From the NCBI GenBank assembly GCA_013396995.1, contig VWZP01008131.1:1-64000 (forward strand): a stretch of DNA of 64,000 bases, written 5' to 3'. The notes under the pieces are model-generated. The model was not told where the DNA came from. It was given only the letters and a program-made list of their open reading frames with translations, and ran no database searches. Source of the DNA: Dicaeum eximium (lineage: Eukaryota; Chordata; Aves; Passeriformes; Dicaeidae). Positions 1 through 9,512 of the stretch are shown in pieces (position 1 is the first letter of the stretch; each line of letters starts with the position of its first letter). The position numbers were made by a program, and so were the translations under genes.

Positions 1-76
1 ACACCAAATAATGACAGGAGCCACAGCAGGGGCGGGGGAAGGGGGTATCTTTAGGGTTGATTAGGGTTGGTTCAAC

Positions 77-82
77 TTTATT
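77..82 (-). terminator. candidate minus-strand poly(A) signal
   Basis: AATAAA in the context ATTCAATAAAGTTGAACC on the minus strand, preceded by about 280 bp of T-rich, exon-like sequence. A second hexamer is at 314-319. It looks like a genuine transcript 3' end, but the gene is not identified; a very distal TARDBP end is possible. Confidence 0.35.
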
Positions 83-360
83 GAATGAATTTTTTAATTT
101 ACACTTCAGCAAAACACATGGAAGTAATGGATACAAATGCAAGTACAAATACAATCCATATACACACTGGTAAAAGTCCAATTTACATACAGAGCGGTAC
201 ATGGAAATGCAGCAGCAAATGCAAATACAGAGCAAAACAAGGAAATACAGGCCAAATACATATTAACACAATACAACTACTTTTCTATTGCTAAACAGTT
301 CATTACATTTTGTTTTATTGTTACAGGAAACCCAAAACAGAAACAGCACACAGAAAACAA

Positions 361-600
361 CACTCATCCACCGCCCACGCTTCCTTCGGGGCCACGGGCA
401 GCTGGACTTGAACAGCGCCTCCTGCACACTGACACCCGGATGGTGGGGGGCCAGTTGTGTTTCCCAGGGAAAAGGGCCCTGGTTCGGGTCCAGCGGCCCG
501 TGCCGCCGAGGGGGCTGCCGCCTCCTAAAATTCTGCACGGACGAGGATGTCTCCCAGGGGCAAGCTGCCCCCCACCTACGACTCGGTTTGCCCTTGCTGT
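361..600. other. GC-rich block of unknown nature
   Basis: A sharp GC-rich island about 240 bp long in AT-rich surroundings. Minus-strand frames stay open across it (for example 263-538), giving Arg/Pro-rich peptides I do not recognise. It may be an untranslated or terminal exon of a minus-strand transcript that ends at about 60. Confidence 0.3.
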
Positions 601-3454
601 TTCATAATTGACAAAATTGTTGGTTTTAAACTCATTGGCATTTTTCTGACAGGAAGATTGAGCCATGCTACACTAGTATTTCTGAGAGGAAAAGAACCCC
701 CTCACTGCTGAATACAGGGTTCTGGATTGTATTTGGTTTTTTAATGCCTGATCTGCTAAATTAATTTCTCTGTAAAATTAGTCGGGATCCAAGACTGGGT
801 TTTGGGAGAAACATTGCACAATGTAATAGCATAATTGCCTCTTTTATCTTTTAGATTAGAATATCCATATATTCCGATTACTTTAATTTACATTCAGAAC
901 AAATGCACTTTCTCCTCTGTGCCCGAATTCCTCAGCAATGCCGTCTCTCTTGATTACAGAACTTTTTAAGGGATGCAATACTAATGAAAATTGTATTCTA
1001 AATCAAATATTCATTTGCAAGTAATTTTACCATTCCAGAACAATCCAGGAATTACATTTAGAATCATTAACTTAATTTAATCCATATAAGCACAATAATT
1101 CAGTATTTAGATCTGAAACTGTTGAACAGCTTTTGCTGCCACTGTTGTTCTGCACTTCAGAAGTGAAGTGAGTTCATGGAAGGGAAGATGAGCCTGCAGA
1201 GCTTCCTTGATAAGCCGTGTTAACTACAGGGCAAAGAGAGTTAGAAGGCAGCTCAGTTGTGCGTGACAGTGGGGTTCTAACAGCTGCTTACGATACAGCT
1301 GATCAAAAAACCCCTCCTCTTTGAGGAGTCCATTGGGAATGTTGAGAAAACCCTATGAACGTGGCTGGGGAGAAAGAAATTTAATTCACGAAGGCTATAA
1401 AAATTCTCATCCCCTTTGATAATGGTATTGGTTACAGTGGAGCAGGAAACTCAGTGAGTACTAATCTTACACATACCTGTTTACCAGGAAGATTGACTGC
1501 AGGTGGGGTGAGGAAATGTCCCAGCAGCTGTCAGAAGTCCTTCAGCTGTACAAAGCCACCATCTGCCTACAGCATGCTTTATTTTCTTCATGAAGTGTAT
1601 TTTGTTTTCTTTTAAATATGCTGTGATTTCTTGTTTGACTGCAGCTTCTGACTTAACACAGGTCCAATGAGAGCCTGCAGAAAACTGACATCCCTTCACC
1701 CACCCCTCAGGTATGTGGACCCTGTTGTCCCTGTGCCCCTATGGGTTACCGCTGCACAGCCCGTGCCTGACAAGTTCCTGCTCTCAGCTGTAAGAATGGT
1801 GTTTTTCCAAGCAGTTTTCTGAAGAACACGCTTTCACGTTCAGAGTTTTGGTCCAAATACAGCGTTCAACAGATTCTTGGAACTAATTAGCACTGTTATA
1901 AAAACCATTTTTTTCTATATCTACTCCCTTACAATATACATAAACTTCCTCTTTCTTGTATATTAGTGTGTGTCATTAGCATTTCACTTTCTAAAGTAAT
2001 GTAACTGAAAATGAAGTATCTCTTTAAAAAAAATGAAGACTCAAAACACTTCTATGTATTTTCAGTGATAGTTTATTTACTCACTTATTATAAACATCAA
2101 AGTATGCAAAGCCTTTAAAAAATGCTACCGAAATTTGAAATTCCAAAATTTCCGGAGATTTTGTTTGAAGGTGAAGGAAAGCTAAAATTATTAGCAAAGA
2201 CTACTCAGTGCTGCCAATCAGCCTCTTAAACCTAAACCTGAACAATTTAAACAGAATTAAATCCATGCTAATTACAAGAACTTACCATGAGGTTCCTTGC
2301 AGGGGGTCACACTTAGTCTTTGGAGGTCCAAGAATACCATTTTAAAGTGTTACTCAGCAGAAGTAGCTGGTAATAGTGCAAGTGCTAAAATGCAAAATTC
2401 ACAGATGGGACATTTTGGAGATTATTCTGATTAAGGTGCAAAAAAAAGAAAAGTAAGCAACTTTTTCAGTGGAATATGAACAAATGTGTGGGATTTCTTT
2501 CTCAGCCTGAGTGTTTAGAAACCCTCTTTAAACCAAGCACATTAAGGCACAACTGATTTTTTAATTCTGCAGGTGGAAAACTCAGTCATGCAGTTTTGTC
2601 TGCTGTTTAGATGCTCTGCTATTCACAAGCCTCAGTGGGATAGAGTAACAAAGATTCACTTGAAAATTACAGAGGTTAAAACTGTGTAAATATCCATATT
2701 CAGACTATTCACAGCTACAGCAGAGTATTATGGTGTATAGAAAAATACAGACCCAAGCTTCAGCAGGTTGCAACCTCAAGTACACAACACAATTCCTCAA
2801 GCTCATACCAAAGTGGAAATAACCATCCACTAGTTTCTGCTCTAACCTGTGCACTTTGTTAAGTGCAAGCTGCCTCCTACGTGACACCTCTGCACCTGTC
2901 ATAACGTCGTTCAAACTTTATCAGTCTGTGTATATTTACAGTGCTCTATTCATCTGGAAAGTTCTTCCTGTGACTAGTTTTAACAGGAGTTAACAGCATT
3001 CTTCTGGGCTGGAAGTGTGGTAGAAGCTTGTTTCCCATGAGTGGCCTGATCCGAAAACAAGTTAAAAACATCCATCCCCAAAGGACATGTGGACAGAAAT
3101 CCATCATGACAGCAAATCTGTTTCCCCCAACCCACTTCTGATAAGGAACTTCAGTTACTAAAAGAACAAGTAATGTTCCTTGGCACAGATGAAATCTGGA
3201 GGGAGCTGCTTACCAGTCTAGGTGCGGGCACCCCAAGGTGTGGGACCTGGATTTTAGATCTATGTCACTGCACAGTGCAAGGGTACAGTGGCTTAGAGGT
3301 GAGTGTCAGGTATCGATACGTGCTGAGCGGTGGCTCCTTTAGAACCTGCTTATCTGAAACAAACCGAGTGACTGCAAAAAGCTTTACAGAAGTTCATCGC
3401 AAAAGGGTAAAATTAATTAACTGCTATGAATTCTTTGCATTCAGGGCTGCAAAA
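601..3454. other. noncoding, downstream of TARDBP
   Basis: AT-rich sequence with no defensible reading frame. It could be read-through 3' UTR of long TARDBP transcripts or the convergent intergenic space towards MASP2. I see no serine-protease exons of MASP2 in either strand. Confidence 0.5.
2072..2077 (-). terminator. possible distal TARDBP poly(A) signal
   Basis: AATAAA on the minus strand 1.4 kb past the main signal. Human TARDBP uses distal sites as part of autoregulation. A further hexamer is at 1578-1583. Neither has other support here. Confidence 0.25.
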
Positions 3455-3480
3455 CAAAGACACATATTACTTAAATCAGT

Positions 3481-3486
3481 TTTATT
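3481..3486 (-). terminator. TARDBP: TARDBP main poly(A) signal AATAAA
   Basis: AATAAA on the minus strand, followed in gene sense by ACTGATTTAAGTAATATG and a U/GU-rich stretch (TGTGTCTTTGTTTTG). This is nearly the human proximal polyadenylation site. Cleavage is expected at about 3455-3470. Confidence 0.8.
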
Positions 3487-3731
3487 TAAGAATTTCCTAC
3501 AGTGACAAATCTTATAAAAAGCATCCAAACACAAAACTGCAGCAAACAGCATTCTTTTGGATATCTTACAGACAGTGGAACTTCCACCCTGGAGAGACAC
3601 ACTGAGCTCTAGTGATCTCTGCTGAAAGAGCTACTGCAAAGCACACCACAAGCTCAATGTTCTCATCACAAACCCCCATCGTCTTCAAGTCACATTACCA
3701 CACTTACAGATCATTAACAGAAAAAAAAAAA

Positions 3732-3748
3732 AAAAACACACACCATAC
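3732..3748 (-). promoter_or_regulatory. TARDBP: UG-rich stretch in TARDBP 3' UTR
   Basis: In gene sense the RNA reads TATGGTGTGTGTTTTTT, a short UG repeat of the kind RRM1-RRM2 bind. It sits upstream of the proximal poly(A) signal at a position where human also has a GTGTGTG run. An auxiliary TDP-43 site is likely but unproven. Confidence 0.45.
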
Positions 3749-3975
3749 AGCATTCACAGCAGTTGACATAAGGGAAAAGAAATACAAATATTCCATTTCA
3801 CGTAACACATTCAACTAATTGATTAACTAGGTAGAGAACCCACTTAAAGTCTTCCACATGTGGATGTCCTTTGAATGCAATAAACACTCGTACGTTATCT
3901 GCTATCATTGCTCTCCGCACACTCTCTCACCAAAGCCACAGGATTGAGAGACATCTCGCCAAGTCAAATAAAATC

Positions 3976-4020
3976 CCATTAATGCACCACCAGGTCTCTG
4001 CATGCGCTCGCTCCTTTATC
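3976..4020 (-). promoter_or_regulatory. TARDBP: TDP-43-binding region (TDPBR) ortholog in the 3' UTR
   Basis: In gene sense this reads GAGCGAGCGCATGCAGAGAC followed by CTGGTGGTGCATTAATGG. It closely matches the roughly 34-nt human TDPBR core, the non-canonical UG-containing element through which TDP-43 binds its own mRNA. Assignment rests on remembered human sequence and on its position in the UTR. Confidence 0.7.
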
Positions 4021-4855
4021 TCGCACATACCAGCCCTCTCATGCCTCGGCACCACCACCAATCCCACACATGGTTTCAAAAGTTCAAACAGCCTTCTGGT
4101 TCCATCTCACAGCCTTGCGTTCACAGCGTTGATACGACTCCATGAAATAAAGAGTAGCAGATAAAAATGGAACACCCACCGTCTAAGACGCAGCATGTGC
4201 AGTGTGATGAAGTATTCTTGGATGAGAAAGCATGTAGACAGAAGTATTCCTAAGGCAGAATATTTACAGCACTGCTTTCAATGAAGTGCTTCTTCCACAC
4301 ACATTTGAAATGAGATGAACTGCGGAGATTAAATGAAGCCTTCATATCGTACTTTAGTATGGAGGGGAGACAGTGTTAAAAAAAAACAAACAAACACAAA
4401 CAAAAATGACACTGTGTTGTCCAAAGGGGTGCTTGGAGCGTCTTATGGTGGGATCAAATTAAAAACAAGAGGGAGAGAATGCTGTTTCTGACCAATGGTT
4501 TCATTTTGAACATGTAAAGAATTCAGGTAGCCAGGAAACAAGGGATAAAGTATTACAGGAGAAACCTTTCCTATTGACTGTAGTGTTAGTTCATCTATTG
4601 GGCAAACAGCAGTCCACTTTCAAACATTCAGAATTCCAACTAGATATGTAACAAAACTTATAAAATTCCTTTTACCTTTTATTTTTTTTTCTTTTTTTTT
4701 TTTAGAAAAAAAATTTCAAAAATACTGCTGAATATGCTGCACACTGAACAAATTCATTTGGAAAACTTTAGTATATATGTAATTTACGGTATACTTACCA
4801 TGAGTTAGAAAAATTTGATTTCCCACCATAGAGTCAGTATCAGAGCCCACTGCGT

Positions 4856-5386
4856 CTACATTCCCCAGCCTGACGACTTGGAATCCATGCTTGAACCAAA
4901 GCCTCCGTTAAACCCACTGCTGGAGCCTGCGTTCGAGGCTGAGCCCCAGCCTATCGCTGCCCCCGAGTTGGACCCTCCGTACGAGTTGTTGCCTGAACTA
5001 AAACCCTGGTTCTGCTCCCGCTGCATGTTGCCCTGAGGCTGGTTGTTTCCCGAGGGCCCTGACTGGTTCTGTTGGCTGGCCAGCATGCCCATCATCCCCC
5101 AGCTGCTCTGAAGGGCCGCCTGTGCTGCTGCCATCATGGCAGGGTTGATGCTAAAGGCCCCAAAGTTCATACCCCCGCCCATGTTGCTGCCCTGGTTGTT
5201 GCCCAATCCTCCCCCACCTCCTCTGCTGTTACCGAAACCCCCCTGATTCCCAAAGCCTCCCGGATTACCACCAAATCTTCCACCTCTCTCTAACTGTCTA
5301 CTGCTATTGTGCTTAGGTTCAGCATTGGATATATGTACGCTGATTCCTTTAATGATCAAGTCCTCTCCACAAAGAGACTGGGCAAC
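4856..5386 (-). CDS. TARDBP: TARDBP exon 6 coding part (RRM2 end and prion-like domain)
   Basis: Acceptor cttatag is followed by GTT GCC CAG (Val239-Ala-Gln), and the frame runs to TAG at 4858-4856. It encodes the end of RRM2 and the whole low-complexity C-terminal domain, the site of most human ALS mutations. The 320-343 helix/amyloid core is identical to human as I recall it. Tail differences from human are N355P, P363Q, A366G, G368S, S375G and G394S, with no insertions or deletions. The exon continues into the 3' UTR. Confidence 0.97.
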   Translation of the reverse strand, partial: VAQSLCGEDLIIKGISVHISNAEPKHNSSRQLERGGRFGGNPGGFGNQGGFGNSRGGGGGLGNNQGSNMGGGMNFGAFSINPAMMAAAQAALQSSWGMMGMLASQQNQSGPSGNNQPQGNMQREQNQGFSSGNNSYGGSNSGAAIGWGSASNAGSSSGFNGGFGSSMDSKSSGWGM

Positions 5387-8142
5387 CTATAAGAAATAAG
5401 GGATTGATTATATGTATGTTAGATGTCCTTTTTTTTCAAAAATGTTAGTACTACAAGACAAAACCCTAAACAGCCCCTATGATTCTGAGCAGATATTTAT
5501 CCTGCAAAGAAAGCATATGCATGTACTTAATTCAATTTGAAGTGATTTAGCTTTGTATTCATCACTACACTAACTGAAGTATAAAATCCTGTCTGCACAA
5601 CTGCATCTAAAAGTGTACTCTCAGTCCGTTCAAAAAAATCAGACAGTGGACAAGTAAGCATTTCATGTGTAGTTCCACAAATGATACTTTATCATGCTAC
5701 TAAAATGTAGTCTATGGAGTTTAAGTATTTTAAGATTTACCTGATCATCTGCAAATGTAACAAAAGCAAAAGCTCGGAAGGGTTTAGGAATGAAGACATC
5801 TACCACTTCCCCATACTGGGCAAAGAACTGTCGGAGTTCATCTGCCGTCATGTCCTCAGTGCAGCGTCCAACAAACACCTTCCTGCTGCGCAAAGGTTCA
5901 TCTGGACTTTGCTGGGGAGAATTGAAGGAAAACACTATCACAGCTATAGTCCTTGAGAACTGAGTAACACTCTTGATCTAGCCTGTTCTGAGGGCTGCTA
6001 ATGGAAGAAACTTTGAGACTGTAAATTTAAGACTTAAAGTAAATAAATTTTAAAAATTCTATTCCAAGAACATGGCTGCACCTTGGTACACGTGAGGGGG
6101 GAAAGAGCCACAAGAAAATGAGCATGGGAGCAACACACAGGGATGGCCACTGCAGAAGAACACTTTCGTAATAACTGCATATAGAGACAAGAATAGAAAG
6201 TTCAGTTTGGAATTCAAAGACTTGTTCTGCTCTTCCCCAAATTAGTGATTCCATCTACTTTGTTCTGCATTTATTCACGCAGCAAGCAAGTTAGGCAAGT
6301 ACTGCTGGACATCGAACACAAATTTCTAGCTGTACTTCATTCCCTCACATAATGAGCTGTTTTCCCAATATTTCAATTACTTCCAGCTCACCCACCTGCT
6401 CCCATCTGTTTGCCTTCCTTGCTTCTGTTCTGTTCATTCACAGTAAAGCCAAATGAGAGGGGATAGTTAATCTGTGCAGCTGCTCTCCCCCAGCACGGCT
6501 GATGAAGAGGTACACTTGGAGTGTTCGGTACAAATAAAACCAGCGGTAAATCCCAAAGTACCTTAGAGTTGGGAAGTTTACAGTCACACCATCTTCCATC
6601 GATCATGTGCCGCTGAGACATTACTTTCACTTGGGTTTCGTAATCCGTGAACCGAACAAACCCAAAACCTTTCGAGTGGCCTGTTTTAATATCCTTCTTA
6701 ACCTACGTGGGGGGGAAAAAAAAAAAAAACAACCAACAAAAACCAGAAGTAACCACTAGTATGAAGCATGTTGTTACTGAATGAATTTGGTAAGAATATG
6801 TTTGAGAATTCACCTGTCTTACAACCATTCTTATCACAGCAACCTCTAATTCCTTAACATCTTCTCCCAAAATTAACAGGCTCATGGAAAAAAAAAACCA
6901 CCCTTAGGAAGAGATACAGCTTCTGATCTTGTCCAAGTTTATAAAGCTCCTTGTTTCTACTTGTTTTCTCAGGAGCCTGATATCTACCCAATGTCCCTCC
7001 TTACTTGAGCTGCAAATGGATTTTACCTGCACCATCAGAACTTCTCCAAAGGTACTGAAATATTCCTTTAAGTCTTGTTCAGTGGTTTTCCAGGGAAGAC
7101 CCAAAACTATTAAATCTGAAGTCTTCTGTACTGCTCGTTTCACTTTCACAGCTGATGATGCATCGGTTTCATCCATTTTTCTCTTATTATCTGAACATAA
7201 AAAAGTACATTAGACATCCTCAGCGCTGGAAATTGACCCACTGACTATGAACTGCATGGTATTAAATTATAACTCATGCTGAGAAAGAGTAGAGACTGCA
7301 AGAGACACACACCAGCTGTTAAGAGCTAAATGGAACACATATCTGACTGCCCTGAACCATAGCCAGTCCACAACCTAGTCCTCCTCCAAAACACAAATTG
7401 GCCCATTTAGTTCTGCATTAGTTTACTCAAGTATCATCCAGCAACATTTCCAGTCCTATAAGGTGGAGAAAACATGACTTTTTAACAAGACTACTTCACG
7501 AGCAATTTACTTCCTTCCCCTCTTGTTTTGGGGGAGGAGTAGGGTGGTCAGGTTTCTCCTTTCCTGAGCACTTCTAAATGGTACCTCTGACCAAACTATG
7601 CCTTGAGGAGAAGTGTCTGTGAGATTACAGTACACTACAGTCTTTTAAGGCCTATACAAGGCTATCCTTCAAGGATAATGCAAGACTTTATCGTTAAAGT
7701 ACTGGCTTAGGTAGTATTAAAAAAAATAAAAACTCAATGGGAGTCAAACCTACTCGGCAGAACAGTCACCTCAATAAATCACTAAATAAAACATTGCGTG
7801 AAGCGCAGTGTTAAAGAGTAACAGTGTTGCCATGCTAGATCAGCAGTGACTGGGACCTTAAAGAAAGCAGCCTTGAACAGAGAACCGAAGCCACGAGGAC
7901 AAACCTTTAGGATAATTCACGACGTAGACGAGGTTTCCCCAGCCGGCCTCGGGGGCGTGCAGGATACCCTCGACCAGCCGGACTCCCCGCATGCACTGCG
8001 ACACCGGGTTCCTGTAGCGCAGCCCGCACGCCCCGGGGAACTGCGCCGTCACCGTGGACAACAGCACCGTGCCGTCGTCCTCTGACGGGATTTCGATGGG
8101 CTCATCGTTCTCGTCCTCCGTCACGCGAATATACTCCGACAT
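4856..8142 (-). CDS. TARDBP: TDP-43, complete spliced coding sequence (5 coding exons, 414 aa)
   Basis: Nuclear RNA/DNA-binding protein of the hnRNP type that controls splicing, RNA stability and transport. The spliced CDS runs 8142-7905, 7190-7027, 6702-6562, 5911-5741, 5386-4856; all four coding introns are GT-AG and the sum is exactly 414 codons plus TAG, equal to human TDP-43. In order: N-terminal oligomerisation domain (1-77, MSEYIRVTEDENDEP start), bipartite NLS (KRK at 82-84, VKR near 96-98), RRM1 (about 104-176; RNP2 LIVLGL, RNP1 KGFGFVRF), RRM2 (about 191-259; VFVGRC and RAFAFVTF), then the Gly/Asn/Gln/Ser-rich prion-like tail (274-414) with the helical AMMAAAQAALQSSWGMMGML core. Cys173, Cys175, Cys198 and Cys244 are kept. 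Differences from human are conservative and most lie in RRM2 and the tail. Introns 5 to 2 are 354, 650, 324 and 714 bp; a fifth intron of about 393 bp splits the 5' UTR. Identification is certain. Confidence 0.98.
5741..5911 (-). CDS. TARDBP: TARDBP exon 5 (most of RRM2)
   Basis: The 171-nt exon encodes residues 182-238. Acceptor tctccccag and donor CAG|GTAAAT are strong. It holds RRM2 RNP2 (VFVGRC) and RNP1 (RAFAFVTF). Most RRM-domain substitutions against human fall here (the helix-1 region reads TADELRQFFAQYGEVVDVF). The 650-bp intron to its right (5912-6561) and the 354-bp intron to its left (5387-5740) show no other feature. Confidence 0.96.
6562..6702 (-). CDS. TARDBP: TARDBP exon 4 (second half of RRM1)
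   Basis: The 141-nt exon encodes residues 135-181 (VKKDIKTGHSKGFGFVRF onwards). It contains RNP1 with the two RNA-stacking phenylalanines and the WCDC cysteine pair. The acceptor is tacgtag and the donor AAG|GTACTT. A run of T in gene sense (A on the plus strand, about 6716-6729) forms the polypyrimidine tract of the 324-bp upstream intron. Confidence 0.96.
7027..7190 (-). CDS. TARDBP: TARDBP exon 3 (NLS and first half of RRM1)
   Basis: Acceptor gttcag ends at 7191 and donor CAG|GTAAAA is at 7027/7026. It completes codon 80 (Asp) and encodes through Gln134, including the NLS and RNP2 of RRM1. The 164-nt length and both phases match the human exon. The 714-bp intron to its right (7191-7904) contains nothing recognisable. 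Confidence 0.96.
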
Positions 8143-8157
8143 CTTCGCTGGAAATTA
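7905..8157 (-). CDS. TARDBP: TARDBP exon 2 (start codon exon)
   Basis: Acceptor cttcag at 8163-8158 follows a pyrimidine-rich tract; 15 nt of 5' UTR then precede the ATG at 8142-8140. It encodes residues 1-79 plus the first base of codon 80 and ends in a G|GTTTGT donor at 7905/7904. The encoded N-terminal domain mediates the head-to-tail oligomers needed for splicing function. The start is fixed by the invariant MSEYIRVTEDENDEP sequence. Confidence 0.96.
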
Positions 8158-8550
8158 CTGAAGTACAAAAGGGAAAGCGCACGCCTAAGCGATCACCCTA
8201 TCCCACCGACTTTTATCTTCTTCGCCCTGAGGCACGAATCTCTCTCTTTATTTATTACACAACAAGGGGCACCGAAATGCGCCATTCATTAACCCTAAAG
8301 CCTCCGGCCCTGCCGTACACCTCGGCCCGCCCTGGAACTACGGAGGTACCAACAGCGACTGGTGACCGAGCACGGCAGAAATTCCAAGGGGCGCCCAAGA
8401 CTCCCCGCGCAAAGCCGGGAGAACAGCCCCCCTCGACCTCGCCGCCTGCCAAGCCCGCCTGAGCCCGCGACCTCCGGATGCGGCTCCACCCGCCTCAACA
8501 GCGCGGGCAGCCGGGCCGGGCCCCGCCGGGCTCTACCCGGCCCTGCTCAC

Positions 8551-8640
8551 CAGCCAGGGAAGGGAGCGAAGTCCCGAGAACGCCTCAGCACCGACTCCAC
8601 TGCACTCTACTCGCCGCCGCACAAAATGGCGGCCGCGGCA
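8551..8640 (-). other. TARDBP: TARDBP noncoding exon 1 (probable)
   Basis: A strong donor GCTG|GTGAGC lies at 8551/8550 on the minus strand, and its 5' side carries GCGGCCGCCATTTTGTG, closely like the start of the human TARDBP 5' UTR. The exon end is well supported; the upstream limit (TSS) is estimated. The 393-bp intron 8158-8550 joins it to exon 2. Confidence 0.65.
8623..8633 (+). promoter_or_regulatory. YY1-type site AAAATGGCGGC
   Basis: A good match to the AANATGGCGGC YY1 consensus. In TARDBP orientation it reads GCCGCCATTTT at the start of exon 1, the usual place for YY1 sites in TATA-less promoters. Confidence 0.6.
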
Positions 8641-9149
8641 CCTCAGAGGCCGGGCCGGGCCGCGGGCCGAACCATTCCAGGCGGCCGAGTGGGGGGAAAG
8701 GGGACGAACTGCGGTGGGCCACTCGGGACGCGGGAGAGTGTGGAGCCCTGGCCGTGCCCCAGCGGGCGCCGCCCGCTCACAGCCGGAGCTTGGCCGGCGT
8801 TCTCGCAATCGGCGGCGGCGACGGCAGCGCTCCGAGCCGGGCTCCCCCCAGCACAGGGCCGCCGGTGGTGCGGCCCTACCCACGCCTGCGTGAGGGCGGG
8901 AGCTGCCGGGAGCCGGCGCCGTCCGGGACCTGTCGGTGAGGGCGATAGCGGCGGAGCTCCGACTTCGGAATAGGCATAGGCCCCCGGGCCGGCCCCGAGT
9001 AGCTCGCCCTGAGCAGCCGCTAGCAAAGACAGCCTTACCAAAGCTCTGCGATGCCTCTCTCCCGTCTCCGCTACCAGAAAGAACGAGCGCCCCTCATTTA
9101 AAAAAAATTCCCAAAACCAAAGCATCAGAACCCGAATCTGTTCACCTGG

Positions 9150-9512
9150 CGTGTTCAGCATGGAGAAGAATGAGGGGAAACCTCATCGCAGCCTACAACT
9201 TCCTGGTGAGGGGCAGCGGAGGGGTAGCTACGATCTCTGCTCTCTAGGACCAGTGCCAGGACCCGAGGGAATGGCTGGAGGTGTGTCAGGGGAAGTTCAG
9301 GCAAATATATCAGGAGAAAATGCTTCCCCCAGGGGATGGTCGGACACTACCCAGGCTCCCGGGCCAGTGGTCACGGTCCCAAGACTGCCAGAGCTCGAGG
9401 AGTGCTTAGACAAGGCTCTCAGGGACAGGGAGGCTTTGTTGGGTTGTGCTGTGCAGGAGTTGGACTGCTTGATACTAGGGGTCCCTTCCCACTCAGAAGA
9501 TACTGCCATTTC
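9150..9512 (+). mobile_element. CR1 LINE, truncated 3' end
   Basis: The 3' terminal CR1 region in sense: GGGGAAACCTCATCGCAGCC near 9175, then the CAGGGGAAGTTCAGG block near 9290, the GTGGTCACGGTCCCAAG block, GCAGGAGTTGGACTGCTTGA near 9455, and GGGTCCCTTCCCACTCAGAA near 9480. These are the familiar avian CR1 3' blocks. No ORF2 reverse transcriptase is retained, so the copy is a dead 5'-truncated insert next to the TARDBP promoter. Confidence 0.85.

Larger units (their letters stand above)
3455..4855 (-). other. TARDBP: TARDBP 3' UTR (proximal form)
   Basis: About 1.4 kb of minus-strand sequence resembles the human TARDBP 3' UTR along its whole length, in the same order, as I remember that sequence. 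Examples in gene sense are the block after the stop ending near 4740, the TTTCTCCTGTAATA block near 4560, the GAAGCCTTCATTTAATCTC block near 4330-4345, and the stretch before the poly(A) signal. In human this UTR binds TDP-43 and holds regulated introns and alternative poly(A) sites that lower its own mRNA. The left boundary is inferred from the poly(A) signal. Confidence 0.85.
8330..9040 (-). promoter_or_regulatory. TARDBP: CpG-island promoter of TARDBP
   Basis: GC-rich, CpG-dense sequence spans exon 1 and its upstream flank. No TATA box is seen, as expected for a housekeeping gene. Long open frames in both strands (for example 8362-8973) come from the lack of AT-rich stops and are not genes. 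Divergent noncoding transcription to the right is possible. Confidence 0.8.

Noticed and set aside
48..70. TTAGGG-like words suggesting an interstitial telomeric repeat
   Set aside because: Only two or three imperfect units (TTTAGGGTTGATTAGGG); too short to support.
364..666. Minus-strand frame with RVVGGGQLAPG, at first glance like the activation site of a MASP-type serine protease
   Set aside because: No catalytic His, Asp or Ser motifs follow, the strand is opposite to that expected for MASP2, and the FPW-like motif is in another frame. Chance resemblance.
8362..8973. Long plus-strand open frame (203 codons) with overlapping frames on both strands in the TARDBP CpG island
   Set aside because: GC-rich sequence lacks stop codons by composition; the peptide is Ala/Pro/Arg/Gly-rich with no family likeness, and the region is the promoter and exon 1 of TARDBP.
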